The position numbers and the translations under genes are program-made. The notes beneath the pieces are model-generated. The model was not told where the DNA came from, made no database searches, and worked only from the letters and a program-made list of their open reading frames with translations. A DNA stretch of 42,911 bases, from the NCBI GenBank assembly GCA_964369315.1, contig CAYJEJ010000007.1, forward strand, positions 1 through 42,911, given 5' to 3'. The stretch is from CAYJEJ01 sp964369315 (GTDB taxonomy: Bacteria; Pseudomonadota; Alphaproteobacteria; UBA3830; JAIRWN01). Below, piece after piece: positions 26,213 through 35,343 of the stretch; position 1 is the first letter of the stretch; each line of letters starts with the position of its first letter.

Positions 26213-26665
26213 ATGATTGAACAAAAATCAAATATTTTCTTCGCATCTGACCATGCTGGCTTTCACTTGAAGCAACATTTAATATCGTGTTTATCGCTCA
26301 ATGATTATAATACGTGTGATATTGGAGCCCGCAGTGAAGAAAGCGTTGATTACCCGCTATATGCCAAAACACTTGCTGAAAAAATTCTTGAAAACGGTCA
26401 ATCTGCAATTGGCGTTCTCATATGCGGTTCAGGAATAGGGATGTCAATTGCTGCAAATAGGTTTAAGGGCGTTCGAGCCGCCCTTTGCCTCAATTCAAAT
26501 ATGGCAAAACTTGCAAGACAGCATAATAACGCGAATGTTTTGGTATTGGGGGCACGATTAATCACATCTGAAGATGCAATCGAGTGTTTGAACGTTTTTT
26601 TATCTTCGACATTTCTGGGTGAGCGTCATTTAAATAGAGTTCAGATGCTGGATGAATTAACTTAA
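26213..26665 (+). CDS. rpiB: Ribose-5-phosphate isomerase B
   Basis: A 150-residue isomerase interconverting ribose 5-phosphate and ribulose 5-phosphate in the pentose phosphate pathway. FFASDHAGFHLKQHL, YNTCDIGARSEESVDYP, GVLICGSGIGMSIAANRFKG and HNNANVLVLGARL are diagnostic of the RpiB/LacAB family. It begins two bases after the transhydrogenase stop with no ribosome-binding site of its own, so it is likely translationally coupled. It converges with the T6SS gene tssG at its end. Confidence 0.95.
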   Translation: MIEQKSNIFFASDHAGFHLKQHLISCLSLNDYNTCDIGARSEESVDYPLYAKTLAEKILENGQSAIGVLICGSGIGMSIAANRFKGVRAALCLNSNMAKLARQHNNANVLVLGARLITSEDAIECLNVFLSSTFLGERHLNRVQMLDELT

Positions 26666-26694
26666 GCCAAAAGAAGCCAACTGTGAGAAGCTCT

Positions 26695-27669
26695 TTAGCA
26701 CTCAATGTAAGCGGATGAAAGTTTTGCCTCCCCCAATCCTGAGGTAAGCCAGCTGTTATAACCTAAGATTTTTTGGTCTTTTTTTAATTCATCAGGTGAG
26801 ACTGTCGTTATTGTTCTTATCCTGACAGATACTGTGATTCCGCAATAATATCTGATTATAGAAATAACTTTTTCCATAGATTTTGTTTTGATTACAATAT
26901 TTTTATAAGTTTGATAATCAACGGCATCAACTTCTAAAACAATATATTTTGATTGGTTCCAAGTTCTTTTCCCCAGCATCATACCCTTGCCGAGCACATT
27001 CCATTTTGCCGAACCAACCCCAATTCGAGAAATTTGCTCATCTGTGCCCTCTTCCCAATCACCAACACACTCTTGCACAGTGACTGACCAAGAGAAATAA
27101 CTCCTGAGAATACTCAAAAGACCATTAATATTCCGTGACCTCTGCCACATATTTGAATTATATGGAATAAGAGAATTCAGGTGAAGGTTACTTTTGTTAC
27201 CCAAAAAAGAGGATATTATCCTACCAACGAAAGACTCTTCTAATCTTTTATTCGCAATAGCTGGAAATCTTTTTTGAGAAATGTTGTAGGACACATTTAA
27301 TATATGTAAATGAAAAATTTCTATAAACTCCGCAGTTACAAAATTCTTTTTGCGGGCATAAACATTTAACATATCACAATAATTTAAGGGAAAAGCTCCG
27401 CACACACCATCAAAAGAGAGCCTTGCCGTCTTTATTAAAAACTTATGTTCAGCCTCATCGAATTGACAGCTGACAACCTCCGTCGCAGGAACGTTGAAAA
27501 GAGTGAAATGTTGCAATTTTAAGGGCAAATTATAGTTCGCATGAGCTACTTGCGAAGAATTAGTGTTAACTAAAACTTTTGATATTTTCACCAACTGCTC
27601 AAAACAATATTCTGACCAATTAATCTTAGAAATTAAATTCTCTGTTGAGTACCCGTGATTGCGTCCCAT
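26695..27669 (-). CDS. tssG: T6SS baseplate protein TssG
   Basis: A 324-residue TssG, part of the TssEFGK baseplate wedge. It follows tssF with a 37-base overlap, the usual gene order. GVCGAFPLNYCDML and the middle-region FVGRIISSFLG and YNSNMWQRSRNINGLLSILRSYF fit the family, as does the late VGSAKWNVLGKGMMLGKRTW. It is the last gene of the tssBC-hcp-tssEFG run. Confidence 0.88.
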   Translation of the reverse strand: MGRNHGYSTENLISKINWSEYCFEQLVKISKVLVNTNSSQVAHANYNLPLKLQHFTLFNVPATEVVSCQFDEAEHKFLIKTARLSFDGVCGAFPLNYCDMLNVYARKKNFVTAEFIEIFHLHILNVSYNISQKRFPAIANKRLEESFVGRIISSFLGNKSNLHLNSLIPYNSNMWQRSRNINGLLSILRSYFSWSVTVQECVGDWEEGTDEQISRIGVGSAKWNVLGKGMMLGKRTWNQSKYIVLEVDAVDYQTYKNIVIKTKSMEKVISIIRYYCGITVSVRIRTITTVSPDELKKDQKILGYNSWLTSGLGEAKLSSAYIEC

Positions 27670-29429
27670 TGCTTTGATACCCTTTTGATTGAGTTGAGGT
27701 CAACATACTCAAGAGATATGAAGTTATTTATCGACAAATAGCTCGATATCAATGATTGAATAATACGACTAAATATCAACTTGCTTCCAAAAACATCTTC
27801 TTTATTGTCAATGCCGAGTTTAGCATGCACCCCATGAACGAACCCTTTCCACACCTGTTGCCCAATGCGTTCTATTTTATCAGATAAGACAACCTCTTTT
27901 ATTCCATTAATTTCAGCCAAGCTTGTTGGTTCGCCAAAGTTTGAGAATATGAACAGAGATTCTTTCACATAGTCTGCAACGTTCGTCTTATCAACCGCAT
28001 AAAGACCCGTGTTGTTCAATGATAAGAGCGAAACCAGTCGCCACAACCCCTCACCAGAGCTACACCTTGACCTTTCAGCCGATGGTCTATTAAGACAGTA
28101 TATATCATTCACCGGCAGAGCGATTTCAACCTGCATCTTTGCATATCTTGGCATTTTTTGAGCCAAAAATCTGTTGGTGCACAACGTGTGTGCATAAACA
28201 GTTTTTTCTTCCAGTGACTTAGGGGAAAAATTTATATCAACAAAAGACATCCATAAATCATCACCCATAGAATCCACTAGATAAGTCGGCTTCCGCCTAG
28301 CAGACCAAAACAAACCTTCATCGGCATTATCCATTTGATGCTTACTCGAATAATATGGTGCTATTTCTTCTTCAAGACCATCTTTATTGACACAAACAAC
28401 CTTGTTTATTGTATAAATTTCTTCATATGCATGCCTAAACCTATCAGGGCAGACCAAGTATTCAATGGTTTTATGGTCAAAATCTATTGGCTCGCTCACC
28501 TTATTAAAAAGGTTAACAGCAACGGTGACATTATTATAAATATTAATACTTTCTAGGCTATTAACCTGCCATTGACTGCAGTTAAAAAGCGGGACATATA
28601 TCTCGAAACCCCCTTCCCTTATCGGCTCACCTAAAACAAAACTAAAACCAAGAAACTTGTCTGAAAAAGCAAAATATTCATAAGCCAATCTAAATCCTGC
28701 TGACATGCTGTTTTCATAGGGAAACAAGCTTTCCTTATCATCAAACCCTATCAATGAAGCCTGTCCCAAAGAGATTATTTCTTCATCTCTAGAGATAAAC
28801 GCCTTTGATTGTGTCATAAAAATATTATCAATAATATTAAATGACCCGTTCTCAGATGAATCCAGATAAAACCTTAACTCCTCGCCAGCATTGATGGGGG
28901 CGTGAGCTTTGAGTGAGATTTTTAAATAATATGGGCTCTGACTTTCAACCTTAGCATTAATATTCTCTTGAGCAGCAATATGGCAGGACAACACTTCTAT
29001 TGGCACCAATTTCAGGTCATTACATGTTGTGAACTTACAAGAGATATCAGAAACTTGGTCTTGAGAATACAAAACCGTCCCCTTGGGCACAAGAAAGCTT
29101 CCTTGCTTAGCCAAAGCGTCATAATCCACATTAAAAACGGCTAAAGTTGCAGAGGGTGTTTGTGCTGTCAATACTGGGCAGATTACATTAAGGAGGTTGT
29201 ATGCAATTTCTGGTGCTAGGTCATCTATTTGCTTTTGCAGTTTTCCTGTGAGAAAAGCCGTAGATTCTATCAACCTTTCGACATGTGGGTCTTTACTAAT
29301 CCTTGAGGTTAAATCTAACTTTTCAGCAATCCTTGGAAATTTTTTTGCAAAATCTTTTCCAGAGTTTTTTAAAAATGAAAGCTCAGATTGATAATAATCA
29401 AGTAAAGTATCAAATTCCGAATTATGCAA
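27633..29429 (-). CDS. tssF: T6SS baseplate protein TssF
   Basis: A 598-residue TssF, a baseplate subunit that contacts VgrG. The N-terminus LLDYYQSELSFLKNSGKDFAKKFPRIA and HVERLIESTAFLTGKLQKQID are signatures of the family. The C-terminus has FVHGVHAKLGIDNK and GSKLIFSRIIQSLISSYLSINNF. The start is a TTG (29429) with GGTGG a few bases upstream. It lies 11 bases after tssE and overlaps tssG. Confidence 0.95.
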   Translation of the reverse strand: MHNSEFDTLLDYYQSELSFLKNSGKDFAKKFPRIAEKLDLTSRISKDPHVERLIESTAFLTGKLQKQIDDLAPEIAYNLLNVICPVLTAQTPSATLAVFNVDYDALAKQGSFLVPKGTVLYSQDQVSDISCKFTTCNDLKLVPIEVLSCHIAAQENINAKVESQSPYYLKISLKAHAPINAGEELRFYLDSSENGSFNIIDNIFMTQSKAFISRDEEIISLGQASLIGFDDKESLFPYENSMSAGFRLAYEYFAFSDKFLGFSFVLGEPIREGGFEIYVPLFNCSQWQVNSLESINIYNNVTVAVNLFNKVSEPIDFDHKTIEYLVCPDRFRHAYEEIYTINKVVCVNKDGLEEEIAPYYSSKHQMDNADEGLFWSARRKPTYLVDSMGDDLWMSFVDINFSPKSLEEKTVYAHTLCTNRFLAQKMPRYAKMQVEIALPVNDIYCLNRPSAERSRCSSGEGLWRLVSLLSLNNTGLYAVDKTNVADYVKESLFIFSNFGEPTSLAEINGIKEVVLSDKIERIGQQVWKGFVHGVHAKLGIDNKEDVFGSKLIFSRIIQSLISSYLSINNFISLEYVDLNSIKRVSKQWDAITGTQQRI

Positions 29430-29440
29430 ACTACCACCAA

Positions 29441-29851
29441 TTAACTTAAATTAATACATAAAGGAAAAAATGTAGGATTATTTATATTATCGCACCCTAT
29501 ATTACCAGAAATCTCTAAACTCAAACTTTGATAGTATATATTAAAAGACAAAAACTTAACCTTTGGTTCCTGAAGCCTTGGTTCATAATGCTTGATTGTT
29601 TCTTCAAGACGTGTGCAAAAATCGTGGATATTCGGAATATCATCATACACCTGCTCCACATTAACGCCATAATTAAAAGGCAGGTTTTCAGATTGCATTT
29701 GTGAGTTAACCATACAAATATTGGCACTAATTAACTGAATTAACTCGTCTTGTATCGATTCTTTGAGTTGAACGCGGTTTAAAAAGCGTTCTGGTTCATC
29801 ACCTTGATTAAGGTAAGTAAATAAAGGTGTAAAGAACGATTCCTTCATCAT
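29441..29851 (-). CDS. tssE: T6SS baseplate protein TssE (gp25-like)
   Basis: About 136 residues with the gp25/TssE layout: an N-terminal region with NRVQLKESIQDELIQLISAN, a middle FNYGVNVEQVYDDIP, and a C-terminal KHYEPRLQEPKVKFLSFN. Contacting the sheath end, it starts sheath polymerisation. An in-frame TTG at 29887 is possible, but ATG at 29851 has GGTGA and AAGG ahead of it and fits the family's usual length. It lies between hcp and tssF. Confidence 0.85.
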   Translation of the reverse strand: MMKESFFTPLFTYLNQGDEPERFLNRVQLKESIQDELIQLISANICMVNSQMQSENLPFNYGVNVEQVYDDIPNIHDFCTRLEETIKHYEPRLQEPKVKFLSFNIYYQSLSLEISGNIGCDNINNPTFFPLCINLS

Positions 29852-29902
29852 AACCTTATCACCTTTAACAAAAAAACCATCGTTCAACTACCAAAACTGA
29901 AA

Positions 29903-30448
29903 CTATTTTACAGTCCATTTCTCAAAATCTACATTTGCAGCTTGTTGACCCATTTTTTTTCCTGTCGCTTCATCAAATTGAAAAAAAGTATCCGTCACAC
30001 TAGCAAAACTGAATGCAAAAACAATTTTATCGCCTTCTTGTCTATAGCTTTGTATTTTGCAATTTTTATACTCTGTAGTTTGCATTGGTACCAAGGGCTC
30101 GGCCATATTGTTATAACGCGAAATTGCTATGCTTCCAATAACGCCCCCTGAATGCATCCTTTGTTGTATCGTCGCTGCAGGTCCATTAGCGTCCACCATA
30201 ACGATGATATTGAAAGCACTCACTGGACCAGACGATATTAACTTGGCGTTTCCATAGCCTTGACCAGAACGCGTTTCATGACGCACCCAACCGTAACACA
30301 CTGATTGTTTGTCCCATCCTTGAATATCGGAAGAAAAAATATCATCAGCTGAAATTGAATATAATGGCTTTGTAGTTTTATTAATTTTACCTGCCATATC
30401 AACGCCCATTATAGAGTCTAAAAATGGGTTTGTGTAAGTTTCTGTCAT
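29903..30448 (-). CDS. hcp: T6SS inner tube protein Hcp (TssD)
   Basis: A 181-residue Hcp-family protein that forms the inner tube and can chaperone small effectors. Typical pieces are SIMGVDMAGKI, CYGWVRHETRSGQGYG and AEPLVPMQTTEYKNCKIQSY, with a C-terminal KIVFAFSFASVTDTFFQFD. It lies between tssC and tssE. It has a proper AAGGAG ribosome-binding site. Confidence 0.85.
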   Translation of the reverse strand: MTETYTNPFLDSIMGVDMAGKINKTTKPLYSISADDIFSSDIQGWDKQSVCYGWVRHETRSGQGYGNAKLISSGPVSAFNIIVMVDANGPAATIQQRMHSGGVIGSIAISRYNNMAEPLVPMQTTEYKNCKIQSYRQEGDKIVFAFSFASVTDTFFQFDEATGKKMGQQAANVDFEKWTVK

Positions 30449-30473
30449 TTTAAAATCTCCTTAAGTCCAATAA

Positions 30474-31949
30474 TTATTCCGATACCGCTGCTGGCAATGT
30501 CGCCACCAACCTTATTGAAGCTGTCAGCTCTTCCAATTGCATATGTGGACGCAAAAATATCGTCGCTTTATATGACCCAGGTTTACCTGGTAAATCAGTA
30601 ATTTCTATACTAGCTTCTCTCAACGGATACTTGGCTTTCAGCTCTTGGGTTGCACCATCATTTAAAATGACATAGCCTGCAATCCAGTCGTTTAGGAAAA
30701 ACGCGACCTCTTCCTTAGTGAGATAAGAGCCTATCTTATCCCTCATAATGGACTTGATATAGTGTGCAAACCTAGATGCTGCGAGTAGATACGGCAACCT
30801 AGCACTTATCTGTGCATTAGCGTTTGCCTCATCAGTATTATATAATTTTGGTTTTTGTGATGTCTGCCCGCCAAAAAAAGCCGCATAATCAGTTCCTTTA
30901 CAATAACATAATGGCAGAAAGCCGAGTTTACTTAACTCTTTCTCTCTCCTATCAGTAATTGCGACCTCTGTTGGACATTTTAACGCGATGTCGCCATCAA
31001 CCGTTTTAAATGTAAATGCAGGAAGGTCTTTGACCAGACCGCCACCTTCAACCCCTCGGATAGTGGCAGGCCATCCATATATAGCACTAGATTCTGCTAT
31101 ACGCTGTGCCATAATGAACGCAGGACTGGACCAACAAAATTTGCTATTTTCCGCCCCATAAATATGCTCTTTAAAGTTCAAACCTTTTACAGGAAGCGTA
31201 TCGTCGCCATAGGGCAAACGCATGAGAACCCTTGGCAGTAACAAAGTTACATAACGAGAATCTTCACTCTCCCTAAATGATTGCCATTTTACCATCTCTA
31301 TGCTTTCAAAGATTTTCTCCAAATCACGCGGCACATGTAGAGACTGAAACGAGTCTAAATCAAACAACTTTGGTGCTGCTGCGGCCAAAAGAGGTGTGTG
31401 TGCTGCTGCGGCAACGTTAGAGAGTTTGGAAAGAAGCTCCATATCGGGGGAGGAACGCCCAAAAGAAAAGCTTGTTACCAAACAAGAGTATGGATGACCA
31501 CCAAAGGTTCCATATTCTTCTTCATATACTTTCTTGAATAATGAGCTTTGGTCAAACTCTATGGCAATGTCCAAGTCATCTGCTATTTCATCTTTCGTTG
31601 CAGTAAGAAGCCTAAGTTTTAAGTGCTCACCAGTTTCCGAATTGCTAACGAGATAGCTTAAGCCACGCCAGTTTCCCTCAAGAGATAAAAAGTCGTCATG
31701 ATGTATTACTTCGTTCAGTTGCTCGCTTATCGTTTTATCTAGTTTCGCAATATTTTGCTCCACTAGTGATAGAACGCTTGCTCCTTTCCCACCGAGTGAT
31801 TGCTCTTGTGCAGTAGCTATAAACTGAGACAAAATTTCACAAGCATAACTTTCTTGCGATGTGTTTAATGCCAAACGACCTTTTTGAAAAATATCAGAAA
31901 GCAAGTTTTTATCTTCAACGGAATTTGAATTTTGTTTTGTGTTACTCAT
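30474..31949 (-). CDS. tssC: T6SS contractile sheath large subunit TssC (VipB)
   Basis: About 491 residues. LDKTISEQLNEVIHHDDF, LEGNWRGLSYLV, FGGHPYSCLVTSFSFGRS and RVLMRLPYG with FCWSSPAFIMAQRIAES are highly conserved in TssC. Near the end, FLNDWIAGYVILNDGATQEL and PGSYKATIFLRPHMQLEELT are also typical. I chose ATG at 31949 because GGAG stands shortly before it. An earlier ATG at 31964 overlaps the tssB stop but has no ribosome-binding site. It forms the sheath with TssB. Confidence 0.95.
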   Translation of the reverse strand: MSNTKQNSNSVEDKNLLSDIFQKGRLALNTSQESYACEILSQFIATAQEQSLGGKGASVLSLVEQNIAKLDKTISEQLNEVIHHDDFLSLEGNWRGLSYLVSNSETGEHLKLRLLTATKDEIADDLDIAIEFDQSSLFKKVYEEEYGTFGGHPYSCLVTSFSFGRSSPDMELLSKLSNVAAAAHTPLLAAAAPKLFDLDSFQSLHVPRDLEKIFESIEMVKWQSFRESEDSRYVTLLLPRVLMRLPYGDDTLPVKGLNFKEHIYGAENSKFCWSSPAFIMAQRIAESSAIYGWPATIRGVEGGGLVKDLPAFTFKTVDGDIALKCPTEVAITDRREKELSKLGFLPLCYCKGTDYAAFFGGQTSQKPKLYNTDEANANAQISARLPYLLAASRFAHYIKSIMRDKIGSYLTKEEVAFFLNDWIAGYVILNDGATQELKAKYPLREASIEITDLPGKPGSYKATIFLRPHMQLEELTASIRLVATLPAAVSE

Positions 31950-31963
31950 AATTACCGTCTCCA

Positions 31964-32509
31964 TTATTTATTATTAACTAGGTTATCTTTAGATGAATCA
32001 CTTGGTTTTTTATTAGCACCAACCTTATCATCTAGTTGTTTCTTGAGTGTTGCGAGGATATTTTTATCAGAAACGCACATCTTTAGTGTTTCTTGCAAAA
32101 ATTCATTCCCCTCGAGCTTGGCCGCCAAATCTTTTAGTTTACACCGAGCCTGATACAAATTATTAAGCTCTGGAATTTGTTTTAACACCGCAACTGGGTC
32201 AAAGTCTTCCATGGAGCTTATTGTTAATTGCACCCCTAATTGCTGGGTATCAGGTGAAATAGTGTTTTTAACTTCATAAGATAAAGTTGGCGATATTTTG
32301 GAAATAATAGTGTTTATATTATCGCGGTCAATCTCTACAAACTTTCTGTCTTTAAGCTTCGATAAATTGGTCTTGCCCGCAAGGTCTGCGATAATGCCTA
32401 TAACAAATGGCAATTCTTTTTTTTGTATTGCATTACCAATTTCCACATCATAAGTAATTTGCACTCTTGGTGGTCTTACTCGGTCAAGAATATGTTGTGT
32501 GTTATCCAC
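31964..32509 (-). CDS. tssB: T6SS contractile sheath small subunit TssB (VipA)
   Basis: A 181-residue TssB. The N-terminus RVRPPRVQITYDVEIGNAIQKKELPFVIGIIADL is a family hallmark in pieces, followed by LKDRKFVEIDRDN, LTISSMEDFDPVAVLKQIPEL and LAAKLEGNEFLQETL. The start is a GTG with GAGAGG six bases upstream. It is the first of the tssB-tssC-hcp-tssE-tssF-tssG run; aspS lies 150 bases upstream on the same strand. Confidence 0.95.
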   Translation of the reverse strand: MDNTQHILDRVRPPRVQITYDVEIGNAIQKKELPFVIGIIADLAGKTNLSKLKDRKFVEIDRDNINTIISKISPTLSYEVKNTISPDTQQLGVQLTISSMEDFDPVAVLKQIPELNNLYQARCKLKDLAAKLEGNEFLQETLKMCVSDKNILATLKKQLDDKVGANKKPSDSSKDNLVNNK

Positions 32510-32659
32510 TTTGTACCTCTCATTAATATATTTTGGTAAATTAATACCGTTACATTAATGAATATTACGACGTAGATATTTATGAATGGTAAATAAAACA
32601 AATTTTTTCTGTAATAATTACCTACCACATAAATAAAAAATCACTAGGACGGAATAATC

Positions 32660-34450
32660 TTATTTATTAACTGGTTTAATCGGTGGAACAATTTTTATGT
32701 GTAGTTCTTTAAGCCTTGCTTCGTCAACCTCAGCTGGTGCCTCCATCATCAGGTCTTGTGCCTGTTGATTAAATGGAAATGCTATAACCTCTCTGATGTT
32801 TGGCTCGTCCGCCAAAAGCATGACCATTCTGTCTATTCCAGGGGCACACCCTCCGTGAGGCGGCGCACCATAACGAAACGCGTTTAACATCCCTGAGAAA
32901 TCTTTTTCAACCTGTTCCTTTTCATAACCTGCTATGGAAAAAGCTTTTATCATTAAATCTGGCAAATGATTTCTGATTGCCCCACTTGAAAGCTCTATAC
33001 CATTACAAACAATGTCATATTGATATGCCTTAATTTCTAGGGGATTTTTTTCTTCGAGTGCCTGCATTCCGCCCTGAGGCATTGAAAATGGATTATGAGA
33101 GAACTCTATCTTACCTGTATCTTCATTCAGCTCATACATCGGATAATCCGTCACCCAACAAAAATTAAACTCGTCTTGGCTTATTAACCCAAGGTCAACA
33201 CCAAGCTTGGTTCTTAACAGTCCAGCCAATTTCCAAACGTTTTTTGCTTTGCTACATATAAAAAAGACACATCCCCCTTCTTTCAGGTCTGTTTGCTGAA
33301 TCATTTGTTGAAGTTGAGTATTGTCCAAAAATTTTGCAATAGGTCCTTTAAATTCTCCCCCCTTAAGCATAACATAGCCAAGCCCAGCCATACCCTCGCT
33401 TTGAGCCCATTCATTTAACTTATCAAAAAAGCTCCTTGGTTTTTCAGACAGGTTGTCGACTTTAATGGCACGAACAAGACAATCTTCTTCCTTGATTAAC
33501 TTAACAAAAGCTGAAAAGCTACTTAAACTGAAAAGCTCTGTTAAATCGACTATTTTCAATGGGTTTCTTAGGTCTGGCTTGTCGCTACCATAATTAAGCA
33601 GAGCATCGTCAAATGAAATACGTTCAAATGGATAGGAGCTGATTTTAGGCTTTTTCGAAAACTCAGAAAAAACGCCATGTATAACGGGTTCTATCGCATT
33701 AAAAACATCATCTTGTGTTGCAAAAGCCATTTCAAAGTCTAGTTGATAAAACTCTCCTGGAGACCTGTCGGCACGGCTATCTTCATCCCTAAAGCAAGGT
33801 GCAATTTGAAAATAACGGTCAAAACCGCCAACCATCAAAAGTTGCTTGAACATTTGCGGTGCCTGAGGCAGTGCATAAAACTTCCCAGGATGAACACGAC
33901 TAGGAACCAAATAGTCTCTAGCCCCCTCGGGCGAACTGGCTGTTAATATTGGTGTTTGAATTTCAAGAAAGCCCTCTTTTTGCATAAGAGAGCGAATTTT
34001 CGCGATGATGTTCGACCTCAAGACCATATTCGCATGCATTTTTTCACGCCTCATATCCAAAAAGCGATACTTCAAACGCATATCCTCTGGATAATTGCCG
34101 TCATTATTCACGCTAAAGGGTAACTGCTGTGCAAACGACAACACCTCAATATCGCTGATATGTAGCTCCACTTCACCCGTGGGCATTTTTGTGTTGATGG
34201 TATCTTGAGGACGCAAGTTTACAGTCCCCGTCAATGAAACCACACTCTCCAGCCTTAACTCCTCAACTTGTTTGAAAAAGTCAGAAGAAGCGTCTACAAC
34301 GCACTGAGTAATCCCAAAATGGTCTCTTATATCTAGGAAAAGCAAGTTTCCGTGGTCTCTCTTGCGATGAATCCACCCTGCTAGCTTCACAAGTTGACCG
34401 TTAAAGTTTTTATTTATTTCACCACAATTAAAGGTTCTGTATCTGTGCAT
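32660..34450 (-). CDS. aspS: Aspartyl-tRNA synthetase
   Basis: A 596-residue class II synthetase of the long bacterial type. The anticodon-binding OB fold is at the N-terminus (LAGWIHRKRDHGNLLFLDIRD). Motif 2 is FRDEDSRADRSPGEFYQLDFEM (about residues 216-237), and motif 3 is GGCAPGIDRMVMLLADEPNI near the C-terminus. The bacterial insertion domain is present. It charges tRNA-Asp; whether it also mischarges tRNA-Asn cannot be told here. It diverges from rpsF. Confidence 0.97.
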   Translation of the reverse strand: MHRYRTFNCGEINKNFNGQLVKLAGWIHRKRDHGNLLFLDIRDHFGITQCVVDASSDFFKQVEELRLESVVSLTGTVNLRPQDTINTKMPTGEVELHISDIEVLSFAQQLPFSVNNDGNYPEDMRLKYRFLDMRREKMHANMVLRSNIIAKIRSLMQKEGFLEIQTPILTASSPEGARDYLVPSRVHPGKFYALPQAPQMFKQLLMVGGFDRYFQIAPCFRDEDSRADRSPGEFYQLDFEMAFATQDDVFNAIEPVIHGVFSEFSKKPKISSYPFERISFDDALLNYGSDKPDLRNPLKIVDLTELFSLSSFSAFVKLIKEEDCLVRAIKVDNLSEKPRSFFDKLNEWAQSEGMAGLGYVMLKGGEFKGPIAKFLDNTQLQQMIQQTDLKEGGCVFFICSKAKNVWKLAGLLRTKLGVDLGLISQDEFNFCWVTDYPMYELNEDTGKIEFSHNPFSMPQGGMQALEEKNPLEIKAYQYDIVCNGIELSSGAIRNHLPDLMIKAFSIAGYEKEQVEKDFSGMLNAFRYGAPPHGGCAPGIDRMVMLLADEPNIREVIAFPFNQQAQDLMMEAPAEVDEARLKELHIKIVPPIKPVNK

Positions 34451-34520
34451 ATTTTTTTAACCGTAAAATCTGATGTTAATATACAGAAATCTTAGTCAGA
34501 ATAAAGTTTTAATTATCAGC

Positions 34521-34549
34521 TTGCTAAAAATCGTTAAAGATTGTATAGA
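34521..34549 (+). promoter_or_regulatory. Likely promoter of the rpsF operon
   Basis: TTGCTA (34521-34526), a 17-base spacer and TATAGA (34544-34549) form a good sigma-70-type promoter 71 bases before rpsF, in the space between divergent aspS and rpsF. Confidence 0.55.
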
Positions 34550-34620
34550 ATTTTGTTGTGAGATGAAGTGTTTTGCTTTATCATCCTCTGTAGATATGAT
34601 TTTTTTGGAAATGATTTTAA

Positions 34621-35061
34621 ATGCGTCTTTACGAAAATGTTTTTATAGGTAGACAAGACCTTTCTCAGCCTCAGGTTGAAGGAATTTGTGAAAATATCAC
34701 CAACATCATAAAAAAAGGTAATGGTGAGGTTGCTAGGGCTGAGTATTGTGGGTTGAGAGTTTGTTCTTATCCGATTAGAAAAAATCGTAAAGGACACTAC
34801 TTTTATATGCAAATAAAAGCCTCTCAAGAGGTCATGAAGGAAACAGAGCGTTACATGAAGCTCAATGAAGAGATTTTGCGTTTCTTGACTGTTTCGGTTG
34901 ATAAATTTGATAACGGTCCTTGCTTATTGATTCAGCAAAAGCCAGACTTTCAACCAAATAACGAGCTTTCTTCAAAACCCTCTGGTGATAAAGGCTATCG
35001 ACCAGTAAAAACGCAAGAAAATACAGACGATACGGTCGAATCTAGCGAGATTGAGGAATAA
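34621..35061 (+). CDS. rpsF: 30S ribosomal protein S6
   Basis: A 146-residue S6. MRLYENVFIGRQDLSQPQ, EYCGLRVCSYPIRKNRKGHYF and LNEEILRFLTVSVDKFDNGP are typical. A charged C-terminal extension ends in a run of acidic residues, as in many alphaproteobacteria. It is the first gene of rpsF-rpsR-DUF2232-rplI. Confidence 0.96.
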   Translation: MRLYENVFIGRQDLSQPQVEGICENITNIIKKGNGEVARAEYCGLRVCSYPIRKNRKGHYFYMQIKASQEVMKETERYMKLNEEILRFLTVSVDKFDNGPCLLIQQKPDFQPNNELSSKPSGDKGYRPVKTQENTDDTVESSEIEE

Positions 35062-35063
35062 TT

Positions 35064-35321
35064 ATGACTAATAAAAAAAGTTCTAATACAAATGGTGGTG
35101 GTTATGCCCCTTCTTTTGGCGGTGGTTTCAGACGCAGACCGAATGTTGATGTCTCTGCAATAGACTATAAAGACGTCAAGACCCTGCAAAAATTCGTTAG
35201 TGAACGTGGTCGCATCATGCCTGCTCGCGTCACGGGGGTTGATTCGAAAACTCAAAGAAAAATAGCCTTATCCATTAAACGTGCTCGTTTTTTGGCATTG
35301 ATGCCTTACAAAGTATCTTAA
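35064..35321 (+). CDS. rpsR: 30S ribosomal protein S18
   Basis: An 85-residue S18 that pairs with S6 on the small subunit. VSAIDYKDVKTLQKFVSERG, RIMPARVTGVDSKTQRKIAL and IKRARFLALMPY are conserved. GAGG stands ahead of the ATG, two bases after rpsF. Confidence 0.97.
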   Translation: MTNKKSSNTNGGGYAPSFGGGFRRRPNVDVSAIDYKDVKTLQKFVSERGRIMPARVTGVDSKTQRKIALSIKRARFLALMPYKVS

Positions 35322-35343
35322 CCTTTTCTTTCAAGGTCTTGTT

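Noticed and set aside
31932..32153. Open frame on the plus strand opposite the tssB/tssC junction
   Set aside because: It is antisense to two well-supported T6SS genes, and its translation looks like no protein.
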